Shown here: positions 7,185-16,108 of the stretch, piece by piece
Position numbering within the stretch: position 1 is the first letter of the stretch
Layout: every line of letters starts with the position of its first letter
Assembly: GCA_964388085.1 (NCBI GenBank)
Contig: CAYLZW010000004.1
Location: 6,410-70,409 of the forward strand
DNA from: CAYLZW01 sp964388085
GTDB taxonomy: Bacteria; Myxococcota; UBA727; CAYLZW01
Direction of reading: 5' to 3'
DNA: 64,000 bases
Made by a program: the position numbers and the translations under genes
Notes under the pieces: generated by a model
Databases searched by the model: none
What the model saw: only the letters and a program-made list of their open reading frames with translations
What the model was told of the DNA's origin: nothing

Positions 7185-8561
7185 GTGTTTACGCTAGATC
7201 CGGAAGACGCCGACGCCATCTTCGCCGATGACGATGGCTCGTGGGATGAGCCGGGCGACGACGAGCTGTCATGTTGGCGCGACGAGGTCCCCGAGCTCAC
7301 GCGCGATCTCGAGCGTCTCGCGATCACCATCGAGGCCAGCGGCGCCGGGTGGTCGGTTACGACGTCGCCCCTCGAGCCCAGGCTGTTTCCGCCGACGAGG
7401 CGGGGCCTGGAGGCGGCGTGTGACCTCCTCAACGAGGCGTTGTCGGGGCCCACGCGTCCCGCCACGCAGCTCGACCTCTTTGAGCACGTCCGCTCCGACG
7501 AGGAACAACGCAAGCCCTGGCTGCAAGAGATCCTCGTCGACGAGCTCAAGCGGAGCGTCGTCCGCGAGCGGCCGGGGCTGCGGCGCATCCTCGAGCGAGC
7601 GCAGCCCTACGGTGTCGCGGCGTGTCCCTTGCTCGACAGCGACGCGCTCGCCGAGCGCCCGGAGCTCCTCTCGGACCTCGAGCGCTTCCCCGCGGCCGGG
7701 TTTGTGCTTTCGGAGCTCGAGGGGGAGCTGCGTCCGCGGACGGGGTTGAACGAGGACGAGCCCCTCGCGGCAGCACGCTGGGTGGAGGCGTTCGCGGGCT
7801 GGCGCGGGCTGCTCTCCCCGAGGGGTCGGCCTTGTCGCAGCCTGAACCGCACGCTCGCGGCCGTCAGTGACGAGCTCGCCGCTGACTGCCTTTACGTGCT
7901 GAAGGACCTCGTGCTCGAGCGACCCCTCTCTCCGCTCTCGCTCCACGCGATCGTCGAGCGGTTCAACGCCAGCTTCGACGGCGAGAGACGGCGTTCGGAT
8001 CTGACGCTCCTCCAGCGCGCTCCCGAAGACGTGCTGCGCGCGCAGATCCGGACGGTCAGCGCGGCGATCCTCGGGGTGGCGGGCGACGGGCGGGAGGAGG
8101 TCCACCTGTTCGCGGAGCTGCTCTCGGAGAGCCCCGTCGACCGGCACCGGCGGCTCGACGTCGTCGTGCGGCGCTCGCTCGAGTGGCTCCTCGCGTACGG
8201 CGGAGACCCCTTGGAGGTCCTCGAGGACGGGCCCGGCCCCTCCCCTCAAGGTCCGGTGGCGACGCCTCCCATCGCGCCGCCGGAGCTCGATGGCGTCACC
8301 TTTCTCTCGACGGTGAACGAGATCATCCTCGAGGGTCGTCGCATGCATCACTGCGTCGGGACGCGCGCGCAAGACGCGCTGAGCGGCGACTGCTTCCTCT
8401 TCCACGTCGAGCGAGTCGGCACGCGCGCCACGGCCGAGGTCTCGCGCGGGGGCGCGGTGACGGAGGTCAGCGGCCCCTTCAACCGCCGCACCCCCGCGTG
8501 CGATTGGGCGGAGGGGGAGCTGCGAGAGTGGGGGCGTCGCTTCCCGCGCTCGTCGACGTGA
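7185..8561 (+). CDS. protein with PcfJ-like C-terminal domain
   Basis: About 458 aa from a GTG at 7185. I prefer this start because the longer version from an ATG at 7053 would run through two operator-like repeats and has weaker codon bias; neither start has a clear ribosome binding site. The N-terminal part is acidic and helical, and QLDLF lies in the first third. The recognisable part is near residues 375-450: FLSTVNEIILEG, then RMHHCVGTRA (His-His-Cys), FHVERVG and NRRTP. This is the conserved block of PcfJ-like proteins, first noted on conjugative plasmids and common in mobile DNA; their biochemical role is not established. It diverges from the paralogue pair and probably shares their control region. 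Confidence 0.65.
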   Translation: MFTLDPEDADAIFADDDGSWDEPGDDELSCWRDEVPELTRDLERLAITIEASGAGWSVTTSPLEPRLFPPTRRGLEAACDLLNEALSGPTRPATQLDLFEHVRSDEEQRKPWLQEILVDELKRSVVRERPGLRRILERAQPYGVAACPLLDSDALAERPELLSDLERFPAAGFVLSELEGELRPRTGLNEDEPLAAARWVEAFAGWRGLLSPRGRPCRSLNRTLAAVSDELAADCLYVLKDLVLERPLSPLSLHAIVERFNASFDGERRRSDLTLLQRAPEDVLRAQIRTVSAAILGVAGDGREEVHLFAELLSESPVDRHRRLDVVVRRSLEWLLAYGGDPLEVLEDGPGPSPQGPVATPPIAPPELDGVTFLSTVNEIILEGRRMHHCVGTRAQDALSGDCFLFHVERVGTRATAEVSRGGAVTEVSGPFNRRTPACDWAEGELREWGRRFPRSST

Positions 8562-8815
8562 CGTTGCCCCTTGTTGGTGAGCGCTCACGAGAGCCGGTGA
8601 CGCTCGAGCTTGGCCTCGAAGGTGCGCTCGCCGCTCGTCAGCGTAGGAGAAACAACCGGGGTTTCGAAGCACGGGGCGAGTTATCGCGCCGGCCGAGGCT
8701 GCCTCGACGAGAAGCGTCGGAGGGTCGGGAGAATGCGCGCTGGGTCCAGCTGTCCGTCGCCGCCACGGGCGGGCGCGCCACAGCGGACCCTGCCGCGGAG
8801 CAGGGGACAGCGTCG

Positions 8816-9567
8816 TCACGCCGGGAAATCGAAGTCGGGCTGTGGCGGCCCACGGGACCTCGCCACCGCGGGCTTCCACGCCGTTGCCGACGCGCGCGGC
8901 GTGGCCGGTGAGCCAGGACGAGGCGCTCAGCACGGCGGCGAGCAGGCGCGCAAGGGCGGCGTCGTCGAGCGCGCCGGCCTCGAAGAGCGCGACCTCGGAC
9001 CAGGTGCTGCTGCGAGAGGCGATCTCGTCGAACGCGCGCACGAGCGAGCGAGCGGCGTGGATGCCGGTGGCGGTGCCGGCGGCGACCCTCGACGGCACCT
9101 TCCGGACGGCCACGACGAGGGGCTTCTGGCCGATGTCCGGGATGCCGATGACGCGGCGCTCGGCGCCGATGTCGCGCTCGATGATAACGCGGCTCGTCGC
9201 GGCGCTTCCCTCGACGCGCAGGCGGACGCCCTCCGTCAACAGCGCTGTGCGCACCTGCAATTGCTCGAGCAGACGACGCGGCAGCTCGGCGGCGCGCGAG
9301 TACCATGCGACGGCCGCGTCGACGACATCATCAGCGCTGCGCACGCGCGGCAACGCGGGGCTGCCACCGAGGTCCACAAGCCCACGCCGGCGCACGACGA
9401 GATCGGGCAGCTTGCCGGCCACCAGGACCTCGCACACGTACACGCGCGCCCCGTCCGCCGGCCCCTCGAGCCAATGGCTACCCCGCTCCGCGCCGTCGAC
9501 GATGAAGGGGCGCGCCTCGGTGTAGGAGGAGAACGAAATACGCTTCGTCGAGATCCGGGTCGCTCAT
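8816..9567 (-). pseudogene. unrecognised gene broken by two frameshifts
   Basis: A plausible protein can be read only by changing frame twice. ATG at 9567 gives MSDPDLDEAYF. Near 9535 the sense continues in another frame as SFSSYTEARPFIVDG and then VYVCEVLVAGKLPDLV. That frame stays protein-like until about 8845, where a further shift gives PPQPDFDFPA and a stop at 8816-8818. Without the shifts, the middle frame would run antisense into the PcfJ-like gene, which is implausible. The reconstructed product is about 245 aa, soluble, with no motif I recognise. Either a decayed gene or two single-base errors in the assembly. Confidence 0.5.
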
Positions 9568-9689
9568 GACACCACCGCCCCCTCTGCGGAGCTGGCTTGA
9601 AGGTAGCCTGGAAGTCGCGCGACTAGCGGCCCTCGCCGCGCGCCGTCGCCGCTGCCGGCGCGCGCTGAAAACGGGCACCGTCGGTACAG

Positions 9690-11141
9690 GTGCGCGATGC
9701 TGCCCTCGTGCTCCGCGCCCTCCTCGCCAGCGTCGTCCTCCTGCTCTCGGCCACGAGCGCGCGGGCGGAGCTTGCGGCCGACGACGCCAGCGTCGACGGG
9801 ACGCTCGCCGAAGGGCTGTGGCTCGGCGCCACCGTCGAGGGGGCGTACCTCGCGCGTGACCTGTGGGCCGGCGGCTCGCTCGGGATCGGCGTCGAGCACG
9901 CGCGCTTCGCGCTGCACTTTCGCGCGCCCCTGTACCTCTCGGTGTGGGATCTCGATCCGCCGCGGGAGCAGCCGCTGCCGGTCTGCGCCTTCGTGCGCTG
10001 CGCCGAGTGGGTCGACGAGCACGGGGAGCCGCGCCTCGAGGCGCTCAGCCGCGTCATAGACCACCTGCGGCTCGGGCGACCGGGCGACCTCTTGTACGCG
10101 CGCGCGGGCCCGGTGTTCGCCACGCTCGGCAGCGGCCGCGTCGTCGACCGCTACCTGAACAGCCCCGAGCATGACCGCCGGCAGAGCGGCGTGTACGCGC
10201 GCGCGCGCGCTCCCTTCGCGGGCCTCAGCGCCGAGCTCGTGGTCGGCAACCTGTTCGCGCCCCAGCGCATGCTCGCCGGTCGCGTCGAAGCGCGGCCGCT
10301 GTTGCCCTTCGTGTCGCCGGACGCGCTGCTCGGTCCCTTCCTCGGCCGCATGACGGTCGCCCTCGACGCCGCGACCGATCTCGCGCTGCCTTCTCCTTAC
10401 GCCATCAGCACGGCGGCGCTCGGCAGCGCGGCGTTCGAGGTGCAGTGGCCGCTGCTCGAGGAGGGCGGGCTGTTCTCGCTGACGCCGTTCGCGTCGCTCG
10501 GCGTCGTCTATGGCCTCTCGCCCGACGGCGGGGCGCCCTCGGAGCTGCCGATCGGCTACGGCGCCAGCGGCGGCGGACGCGCTGAGCTGCGCGTCCCCTT
10601 CGTCGCCTTGCGCGTGCAAGGGGCCGGGTTCGTCGACGCTGCCGGGCATCGCACGGGCCTGTTCGGCACCTTGTACGAGATCGAGCGGCGCCGTGCCTTT
10701 GCTGGCGCCAGCATCGTAAACGGCGGCGTCGCGACCGTGCCGGCGCCGGGCGGCTTCGGCTGGTCCGCGCGCGGAGAGCTCGTGTTCCTCGACGTGGCCA
10801 AGACCGGCTTGCGTTTTGTCGACGACACGGCGCCAGGCGCGGACCTGCTCGAGGCCTACGCCGAGGTCGGCTTCTGGGGCTTCCTCGCGGGCGCGCGCGC
10901 GCTGCGGACCGGCGTCACTGGGCTCGACGACGTGCTCGGCGTGGACGAGCGCACGCTGATCGTCGCCGAGGCCTCGCTGCGCGTGTGGGGGCCGCTGTCG
11001 CTGTTCGCGCGCTGGTTCCGAAGCCCACGCTTTGTGTCCGTGAGTGGCACGCGCTCGGGCAGCCTGCGCACGGACGACGACGTCATCGTGGGCGTGTCCG
11101 GCGACCTCGTGCTCGGCTGGGCCGGTGACGACGGGGAATAG
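9690..11141 (+). CDS. predicted outer-membrane beta-barrel protein
   Basis: 483 aa from a GTG at 9690; a GTG six codons later is an alternative, and neither has a good ribosome binding site. An N-terminal signal peptide ends near ATSARAEL. The remainder alternates hydrophobic and polar residues in short aromatic-flanked strands (GLWLGATVEGAYLA, RFALHFRAPLYLSVW, LSLFARWFRSPRF), as in outer-membrane barrels of 14-18 strands. No transport or enzyme motif is seen. It stands alone, with a frameshifted gene upstream and an Uma2 remnant downstream. Porin-like or surface function is inference. Confidence 0.6.
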   Translation: MRDAALVLRALLASVVLLLSATSARAELAADDASVDGTLAEGLWLGATVEGAYLARDLWAGGSLGIGVEHARFALHFRAPLYLSVWDLDPPREQPLPVCAFVRCAEWVDEHGEPRLEALSRVIDHLRLGRPGDLLYARAGPVFATLGSGRVVDRYLNSPEHDRRQSGVYARARAPFAGLSAELVVGNLFAPQRMLAGRVEARPLLPFVSPDALLGPFLGRMTVALDAATDLALPSPYAISTAALGSAAFEVQWPLLEEGGLFSLTPFASLGVVYGLSPDGGAPSELPIGYGASGGGRAELRVPFVALRVQGAGFVDAAGHRTGLFGTLYEIERRRAFAGASIVNGGVATVPAPGGFGWSARGELVFLDVAKTGLRFVDDTAPGADLLEAYAEVGFWGFLAGARALRTGVTGLDDVLGVDERTLIVAEASLRVWGPLSLFARWFRSPRFVSVSGTRSGSLRTDDDVIVGVSGDLVLGWAGDDGE

Positions 11142-11190
11142 CGTGCGCCGGTCGACGGGCTCGGCGTCACTGTGAGCTGCTAGGCCGGAT

Positions 11191-11447
11191 GTGAGGGTGT
11201 TGTCGCCCTCGAGAGAGCGCATCGATCGCGACGAGAAGATGCCGATCTACGCGGCCCACGGCGTGCGCTACGTTTGGCTCGTAGATCCCCTCGCGACGAC
11301 CCTCGAGGTGCACATCGCGGACGACGCCAAGCGTTGGCGCGAGGTGCGTGTCCACCGGGAGGATGAGCGGGTGCGAGCGCCGCGGTTCACCGGCATCGAC
11401 TCGAGCTCTCGGCGCTCTGGGTCGGACCCCGTCGCTTTGAGAGCTAA
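11191..11447 (+). pseudogene. C-terminal remnant of an Uma2-type nuclease (DUF820)
   Basis: The reading VLSPSRERIDRDEKMPIYAA, then GVRYVWLVDPLATTLEV, matches the C-terminal half of Uma2/DUF820 PD-(D/E)XK-like proteins (typical: LSPST-x-R-x-D...K-x-x-x-Y...G-V-x-x-x-W-L-V-D-P). The N-terminal hundred or so residues with the first catalytic acid are missing. A frameshift near 11400 separates the body from a natural end (ELSALWVG, stop at 11445-11447). Uma2 genes are numerous in Myxococcota and Cyanobacteria and decay often. Not expected to be functional. Confidence 0.7.
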
Positions 11448-12043
11448 GGCATCGCGGCAGACTCCAACGCCACTCGCACGCGCCCGTCCGCCGCGTCCTT
11501 CTCGTCGGGCAACAGCGCGGGCGCGAGCAGGCTCCGAAACGGCTCCGGGTACAGCGCGCGCACGTGCTCCTGCTCGTCGGCGGGGAGCGCCTTCAGCTCG
11601 TCCGGCACGAAGTCGAAGCAGTGACGCGCGAGGAACGTGAGCCGGCGCTCGCAACGCTCTCGCTCCTCGACTGACGGCAGCGTCAGCAACAGGTCGACGC
11701 AGCGGCACACCGACTCGCGGACGCCGCGGAGGAGCGGCGGACGCGCGAGCGAGGTGGCCCAGGCGACGATGCCCTTTCGCGCGCGAATCCTCGTGATTCG
11801 CTTCACGAGCCAGTCGGGATCCCAGGCGGCCCACTCGCCGGCGACGTCCATGAGGTTGAAGCCAACCGCGGGCGTTACCTCGTGACGCCATACCTCGGCG
11901 GCCTGTTCCGACGAGAGCCCCGCCTCGACGCAGCGCAGGGCCGTCTCGGGGATGCCGTGGCGCGTCTCGGTGTCGAGGAAGTGGTCGGCCATGGACAGCC
12001 AGACCTCGACCCGCCGTTCGTCGTCGTCACTGCCTCGCTGCAT
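11444..12043 (-). CDS. DUF7079-like protein
   Basis: 199 aa from the ATG at 12043 (MQRGSDDDERR). The N-terminal half has the pattern I associate with DUF7079: R-V-E-V-W...FLDTE, then EVTPAVGFNLMDVAGEWAAW and D-WL. These small proteins are often found singly and have no known function, though some sit near toxin or immunity genes. The C-terminal half is Arg/Leu-rich and helical. No signal peptide. The stop overlaps the Uma2 remnant by 4 bp on the opposite strand; the gene is otherwise isolated. Confidence 0.55.
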   Translation of the reverse strand: MQRGSDDDERRVEVWLSMADHFLDTETRHGIPETALRCVEAGLSSEQAAEVWRHEVTPAVGFNLMDVAGEWAAWDPDWLVKRITRIRARKGIVAWATSLARPPLLRGVRESVCRCVDLLLTLPSVEERERCERRLTFLARHCFDFVPDELKALPADEQEHVRALYPEPFRSLLAPALLPDEKDAADGRVRVALESAAMP

Positions 12044-12137
12044 GGTCCCTCTCGGCGGCCTGCGGCAGTCTACGCCGCGGGCGGCCTGCACGTTCGCCTC
12101 CCGTGACAGCGACGGGCTCGCGCGGCACGCTCTGTCT

Positions 12138-13715
12138 ATGGCTCCGCGGCCCTGCGCTCCCGCAGTCCTGATCGCTGGGATCGTCGTCCTGGCGGCTGCG
12201 GCGCCGGTGCGCGCAGTCCCGCCGTCCGCGCCGTTCCCGGCCGCCATCGCTCCTGCCGGCGCCGTCATGCCGGCCAACGGGCGCGCGCTCGTCTTCGGGG
12301 GCGAAACCGTCTCGCTCTCCGCCATCGGGGCCGGCGCGAGACTCGCGGGCGCGGCGCTGCCTGTGTCCCTCGAGCGGATCGGCTGCTGCACCGTCGCGGT
12401 CACCTTCGAGCAGCCGCTGCTCGCGGGTGCCGAGCTCTCGCTCTTGGTGAGCGGCCCGACCGGAGAGCTCGAGCGCACCTGGACGATCGGCGACGACGAC
12501 GACACGGCGCCTTCGCTCGGCGACGCGGAGATCGTGCAGGTGGTGAGCGCCAGCCGCCTCGTGCCGCCGATGACCCCGCAGGAGGGCCCGGCGTTCATCC
12601 TCACGCTCGACGTCGCCGAGGTGGCGGACGACGTCGAGGTGAGCGCGCTCGCCAGCTTCGACGACGACGGGCAGCTCATCACGCTCGAGCCCCCGAGCGG
12701 ACAGCAATACGAGCGCATGCTGACGGGGGTCGCGGGCGCCGTCGTGGAGGCCTGCGTCGGCGTCGAGGTCTGGGACGGTGCCGGCAACACCTCTCCGCGC
12801 GAGCGCGTGTGCGCGCCGCTGCCTTCGGCGGACGGTGACGCAGGCGGCGACGACGCAGGTGATGGGGGCTGCGCCGCGGTGGCGTCATCTTCATCGTCGC
12901 TGCTGCTGTTTGTGCTCTCGCTGCTGGCGGCGGCCCGGCTCCGGGCAGAACGCTCCCGACGAGACCGCGCACGGCGCAGACGCCAAGCTGCATGTCACGC
13001 GATGGGCCTTCTACTGTTGCCGTCCGTGCTGGCTTGTGCGCCCGAGGCCGCGCCCGACGAGCGCGAGACGCGCGGGTGCGGCGATGGCTTCGACGACCAC
13101 ACCTACGAGCCTGCCGCCTTCGACGACGCCTTCTTCGACGAGCACGCGCGCCCGCAGTACGGCTGGCGCGCGCTGAAGCTCCTCGTCGTGTATCTCGAGG
13201 ACCCCCAGCGGCGGAGGGTGAGGCTCTACGACGATGACTTCTACGCGCTGCACGATGAGTGGTTCTATTTCCGGCTGATGAACGGCGTCGGCGCGTGTGG
13301 GGCCGAGCAGATCGAGCCCGTGCCGGACGCCGGCCCCTTCGAGAGCGTCGGCGACATCATCGCGTGGGCGAGGGAGCAGCTGCTCCTGCCGCCGTTTCTC
13401 GCGTGGCATGAGGACAGGCTGACCGCGCCCGACTTCTACCGGCTCTCGCGAGACAGCGATCCCCGCGTGTACGCGCCCGCCTACCTCACGCGTGACGTCG
13501 ACGGGGAGCCGAACGCCTACGCCGTTCGCGTGGCGGGGCCGGACGCCATCACCGCGCGCGAGCTGGCCGCGCTGTTCGACGCCCTCGATCCTTGGATGCC
13601 AAACGGCACGCCGCTGTATTGGACGCCGAGCCCGCAGCGGGAATCGCACCAGGCGCTCGCCGACGCGTTGGTGGCGGCGAATGACCCGCTGGCCGAGCGC
13701 ATTCGCAGACGGTGA
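12138..13715 (+). CDS. two secreted proteins joined in one reading frame
   Basis: 525 aa from the ATG at 12138. Residues 1-26 are a signal peptide (VLAAAAPVRA). Residues 27-250 are a beta-rich extracellular domain of unknown type. Residues 255-285 are a Gly/Asp spacer, a Cys, a hydrophobic stretch and an Arg cluster, resembling a MYXO-CTERM sorting tail that normally ends a protein. The frame continues without a stop into MGLLLLPSVLAC, a lipoprotein signal whose Met is at 13002. A 226-residue acidic domain rich in Tyr and Trp (YGWRALKLLVVYLED, DEWFYFRLMNG) follows. Most likely these are two proteins. The second could start at 13002; no clear Shine-Dalgarno is seen there. Functions unknown. 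Confidence 0.6.
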   Translation: MAPRPCAPAVLIAGIVVLAAAAPVRAVPPSAPFPAAIAPAGAVMPANGRALVFGGETVSLSAIGAGARLAGAALPVSLERIGCCTVAVTFEQPLLAGAELSLLVSGPTGELERTWTIGDDDDTAPSLGDAEIVQVVSASRLVPPMTPQEGPAFILTLDVAEVADDVEVSALASFDDDGQLITLEPPSGQQYERMLTGVAGAVVEACVGVEVWDGAGNTSPRERVCAPLPSADGDAGGDDAGDGGCAAVASSSSSLLLFVLSLLAAARLRAERSRRDRARRRRQAACHAMGLLLLPSVLACAPEAAPDERETRGCGDGFDDHTYEPAAFDDAFFDEHARPQYGWRALKLLVVYLEDPQRRRVRLYDDDFYALHDEWFYFRLMNGVGACGAEQIEPVPDAGPFESVGDIIAWAREQLLLPPFLAWHEDRLTAPDFYRLSRDSDPRVYAPAYLTRDVDGEPNAYAVRVAGPDAITARELAALFDALDPWMPNGTPLYWTPSPQRESHQALADALVAANDPLAERIRRR

Positions 13716-13743
13716 CAGGCCGTTCGTTCGCGGCGACAGCCCC

Positions 13744-14703
13744 CTACGACGCTGACGGCGCCGGCCGACAGGCGGCGGGCGCCGTGGACTTCAGCTCCTC
13801 TTCGTACTCGATGGCGCCGTACGCCGCGCCGAGCGCCCCGCCGACGACGCTGCCGAGCGCGGCGCCGCCGAGCACGCGCGCGCTGCTCGTAAGGTCGGGC
13901 TCACCGCCCGGCAGGGTCAGGCCGTAGCTGCCGATCCACAGGAACGTGCCGCCGGCGATGGCGCCGAGCCCCGCGCCGGCCGCCGCCCAATAGGCGTCGT
14001 GTCGCGTGCGGTAGCCGTCACCGCCACCGAGCCCGAAGGGATCGCAAGAGTCGTCCCCGCCACCGCACGACGGTGAGCCACAGCTACCCGCGCCGCTGAG
14101 CGCGGCGCCGACGATACAGAGCGAGACCGCCCAGGCGCCCGCGCAGGTGCCGCACAGCTCGACGAAGTGCCGCGGCGTGACCGGACGTCCGAGCGGCAGC
14201 ATCGCGAGCCCGGCGCCGAGGCCCGCCAGAAACGGCAGCGTCGTCACGCCGACGAGGACCGCCAGCGGCGTGAACGGGTCCTGCACGCGGTTGGTCGTCG
14301 TGCTCCACCACGAGAGCGCCAGCAGACCGGCGGCCGCGGCGGTGAAGGTCACCCCGCCCGCGAGCCCGGCCGCGCCCGCCGCGACGGGCCACAAGGGCGC
14401 GCTCGGGCAGAGCGCGTCGTCGAGCCGCGCCCGATCGGGCGGAGGCAACGGACGAGCGACGGGGGGCGCCGCGGGGGGCTCGGCCGCGGCCGGCGGCGGC
14501 GGCTCGAGAGGCAAAGGCTCGAGCGGCGGAGGCTCGCGCGGCGGGGGCTCGAGCGGCGCGGCGCCCTCGTCAGCGGGGTCCTCGGGCGCGCTGCTCTCGT
14601 CGGAGCCGGGCGGAGGCGGAGGATCGCCGACCTGCGCCGCCGCCGCCGCGGCCGTCGTGAGCACGAGGGCGCACAGGACGCTCGTGACGACGGCGGCGCG
14701 CAA
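13744..14703 (-). CDS. proline-rich membrane protein of unknown function
   Basis: 319 aa from a TTG at 14703, 5 bp beyond the stop of the HD phosphohydrolase gene. Longer versions would overlap that gene and bury the signal peptide. Residues 1-25 form a signal peptide (TSVLCALVLTTAAAAAAQ). Residues 30-95 are a Pro/Glu-rich stalk. The rest has four or five Gly/Ala-rich hydrophobic segments (for example GAAGLAGGVTFTAAAAGLLAL and GAIAGGTFLWIGSYGLTLP) and a Cys/Gly-rich loop. Such stalk-plus-multipass proteins are common and unassigned in Myxococcota. Probably co-transcribed with the HD gene. Confidence 0.6.
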   Translation of the reverse strand: MRAAVVTSVLCALVLTTAAAAAAQVGDPPPPPGSDESSAPEDPADEGAAPLEPPPREPPPLEPLPLEPPPPAAAEPPAAPPVARPLPPPDRARLDDALCPSAPLWPVAAGAAGLAGGVTFTAAAAGLLALSWWSTTTNRVQDPFTPLAVLVGVTTLPFLAGLGAGLAMLPLGRPVTPRHFVELCGTCAGAWAVSLCIVGAALSGAGSCGSPSCGGGDDSCDPFGLGGGDGYRTRHDAYWAAAGAGLGAIAGGTFLWIGSYGLTLPGGEPDLTSSARVLGGAALGSVVGGALGAAYGAIEYEEELKSTAPAACRPAPSAS

Positions 14704-14707
14704 CGGC

Positions 14708-16057
14708 TCAAGCCTCGGCCGTGGGAGCGGTGGGCGCTTGTTCCCGGCGGGTGTCCTCGATGAGCCCGCGGTGCACCTTGCGCGCGGCGTCACGCTGGTC
14801 GGGGTCTGTGTAGACGCGCTGCACGAGCGCGGGCGACTTGTAGCGATCGTAGAGCGGCGTGTACTCCTCGAGGGGCACGGTCGCGCTCGTGCCCGTCAGC
14901 ACGAACATGGGGCTCTTGCCGGGGGCGCCGTAGTACTTCGAGAGCACGCTGCGCGAGCGCGTGCGGATGTGCGCCACGCCCGCCTCGTCGAGGCGGCTGC
15001 ACAGCTCGTCCTGATCGAGCGCGCTGCCGTCGTAGCCGGTGGAGCCCTCGTGGCGCTCGTCGAGCAGCATGAAGGCGCGCCGGGCCACGATGCGCCGCGC
15101 CCAGCCGTTCGTGCTCCTGCGCAGCGTCGACCATAGGTCCATGTCGTCGATCTTCGCGTAGCGCTCGACGTCGGCCGGCAGCGTGAACTCGTCGCGCGCC
15201 TCGTCGAAGTAGCGCGAGAGCATCTTCTCGAAGATCACCGGCGTGTGGTGCAGGTAGACGGTCGCGAACATGTGGTAGCGCGAGAGCAAAAAGTCCTCGA
15301 ACGAGAACACCGCGCGGCTCTTGATGCCGAGGTAGACGGCGCCGTCGCGCTCCACCGCGGCGACGTTGTCGATGAGCCAGTCGGCGTCGAACTTGCCGTA
15401 GTTGACGCCGCTGAAGAAGCTGTCGCGCTGCAGGTAGTCCATGCGATCGGCGTCGCACTCGGAGCTGACGATCTGCCGCAGCACGGGCGCGTAGTCGGTG
15501 CCGCCGTGCCGGAACCTCGTCGACGGTCCCGTCCAGAGGTTGCCGACGATGAGCTCGGCGATGTCCTGCGGCACGATGCCGTCGGGCCCGAACACCTTCT
15601 CGAGCGTCTCGCCGAGCGAGGAGTCGAGCACCATCTTGAGCGTGTAGTCCTCGTGCGTGGCGCGTCGCGCGACGTCGTTGCCTGCGAAGATGCCGAGCCC
15701 GAGCTCGCCCACCGGCGGCATGAGCATCTCGGTGGTGTGGCTGAGCGGCGCGTGCCCGACGTCATGAAAGAGCATCGCCAGCCGCACGGCCTGACGAAAG
15801 CGCTGGCGCACGCGCTCGGGGAGATCGAGCGGCAGGAAGAGCTGGTCGAACAGCCGCGTCGCGAGCTCCATGGCCCCGAGGCTGTGGCTGTAGCGCGTGT
15901 GCGTGGCCCCGGGGAACGCGAGATCCGCGAAGCCGAGCTGCTTGATGTTGCGCAGGCGCTGAAAGACGGCGTGATCGACGAGCCGGATCTCGCGCGGCGT
16001 CACCGGCAGCGTGCCGTGGATCGGGTCGCGGATGTGGATGACGTCGCGCTCGCGCAT
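14708..16057 (-). CDS. HD-domain phosphohydrolase (COG1078 type)
   Basis: 449 aa from the ATG at 16057 (MRERDVIHIRDPIHGTL), preceded by AGGGA. Seen: HTRYSHSLG (His53), LFHDVGHAPLSHTTE (His98-Asp99) and ECDADRMDYLQRD, the H...HD...D metal site of HD nucleotide hydrolases. The opening D-P-I-H-G and these motifs are typical of the COG1078 family related to SAMHD1 and dGTPases, some of which cleave dNTPs. Substrate cannot be told from sequence. Length matches the family (about 400-450 aa). Cytoplasmic. Confidence 0.88.
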   Translation of the reverse strand: MRERDVIHIRDPIHGTLPVTPREIRLVDHAVFQRLRNIKQLGFADLAFPGATHTRYSHSLGAMELATRLFDQLFLPLDLPERVRQRFRQAVRLAMLFHDVGHAPLSHTTEMLMPPVGELGLGIFAGNDVARRATHEDYTLKMVLDSSLGETLEKVFGPDGIVPQDIAELIVGNLWTGPSTRFRHGGTDYAPVLRQIVSSECDADRMDYLQRDSFFSGVNYGKFDADWLIDNVAAVERDGAVYLGIKSRAVFSFEDFLLSRYHMFATVYLHHTPVIFEKMLSRYFDEARDEFTLPADVERYAKIDDMDLWSTLRRSTNGWARRIVARRAFMLLDERHEGSTGYDGSALDQDELCSRLDEAGVAHIRTRSRSVLSKYYGAPGKSPMFVLTGTSATVPLEEYTPLYDRYKSPALVQRVYTDPDQRDAARKVHRGLIEDTRREQAPTAPTAEA

Positions 16058-16108
16058 TGTCCCTACTCTTTCTTCTCGCGCGCGCGCCGACAAGCCCCTG
16101 GCAGCGGC

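Noticed and set aside
8577..8588. 12-bp palindrome GTGAGCGCTCAC after the PcfJ-like gene
   Set aside because: Short, single copy and expected by chance in this composition; no downstream gene for it to control on the plus strand.
7269..9443. Minus-strand frame running from the frameshifted gene into the PcfJ-like gene
   Set aside because: Only the part upstream of about 8845 looks like protein. The rest is antisense to the PcfJ-like gene.
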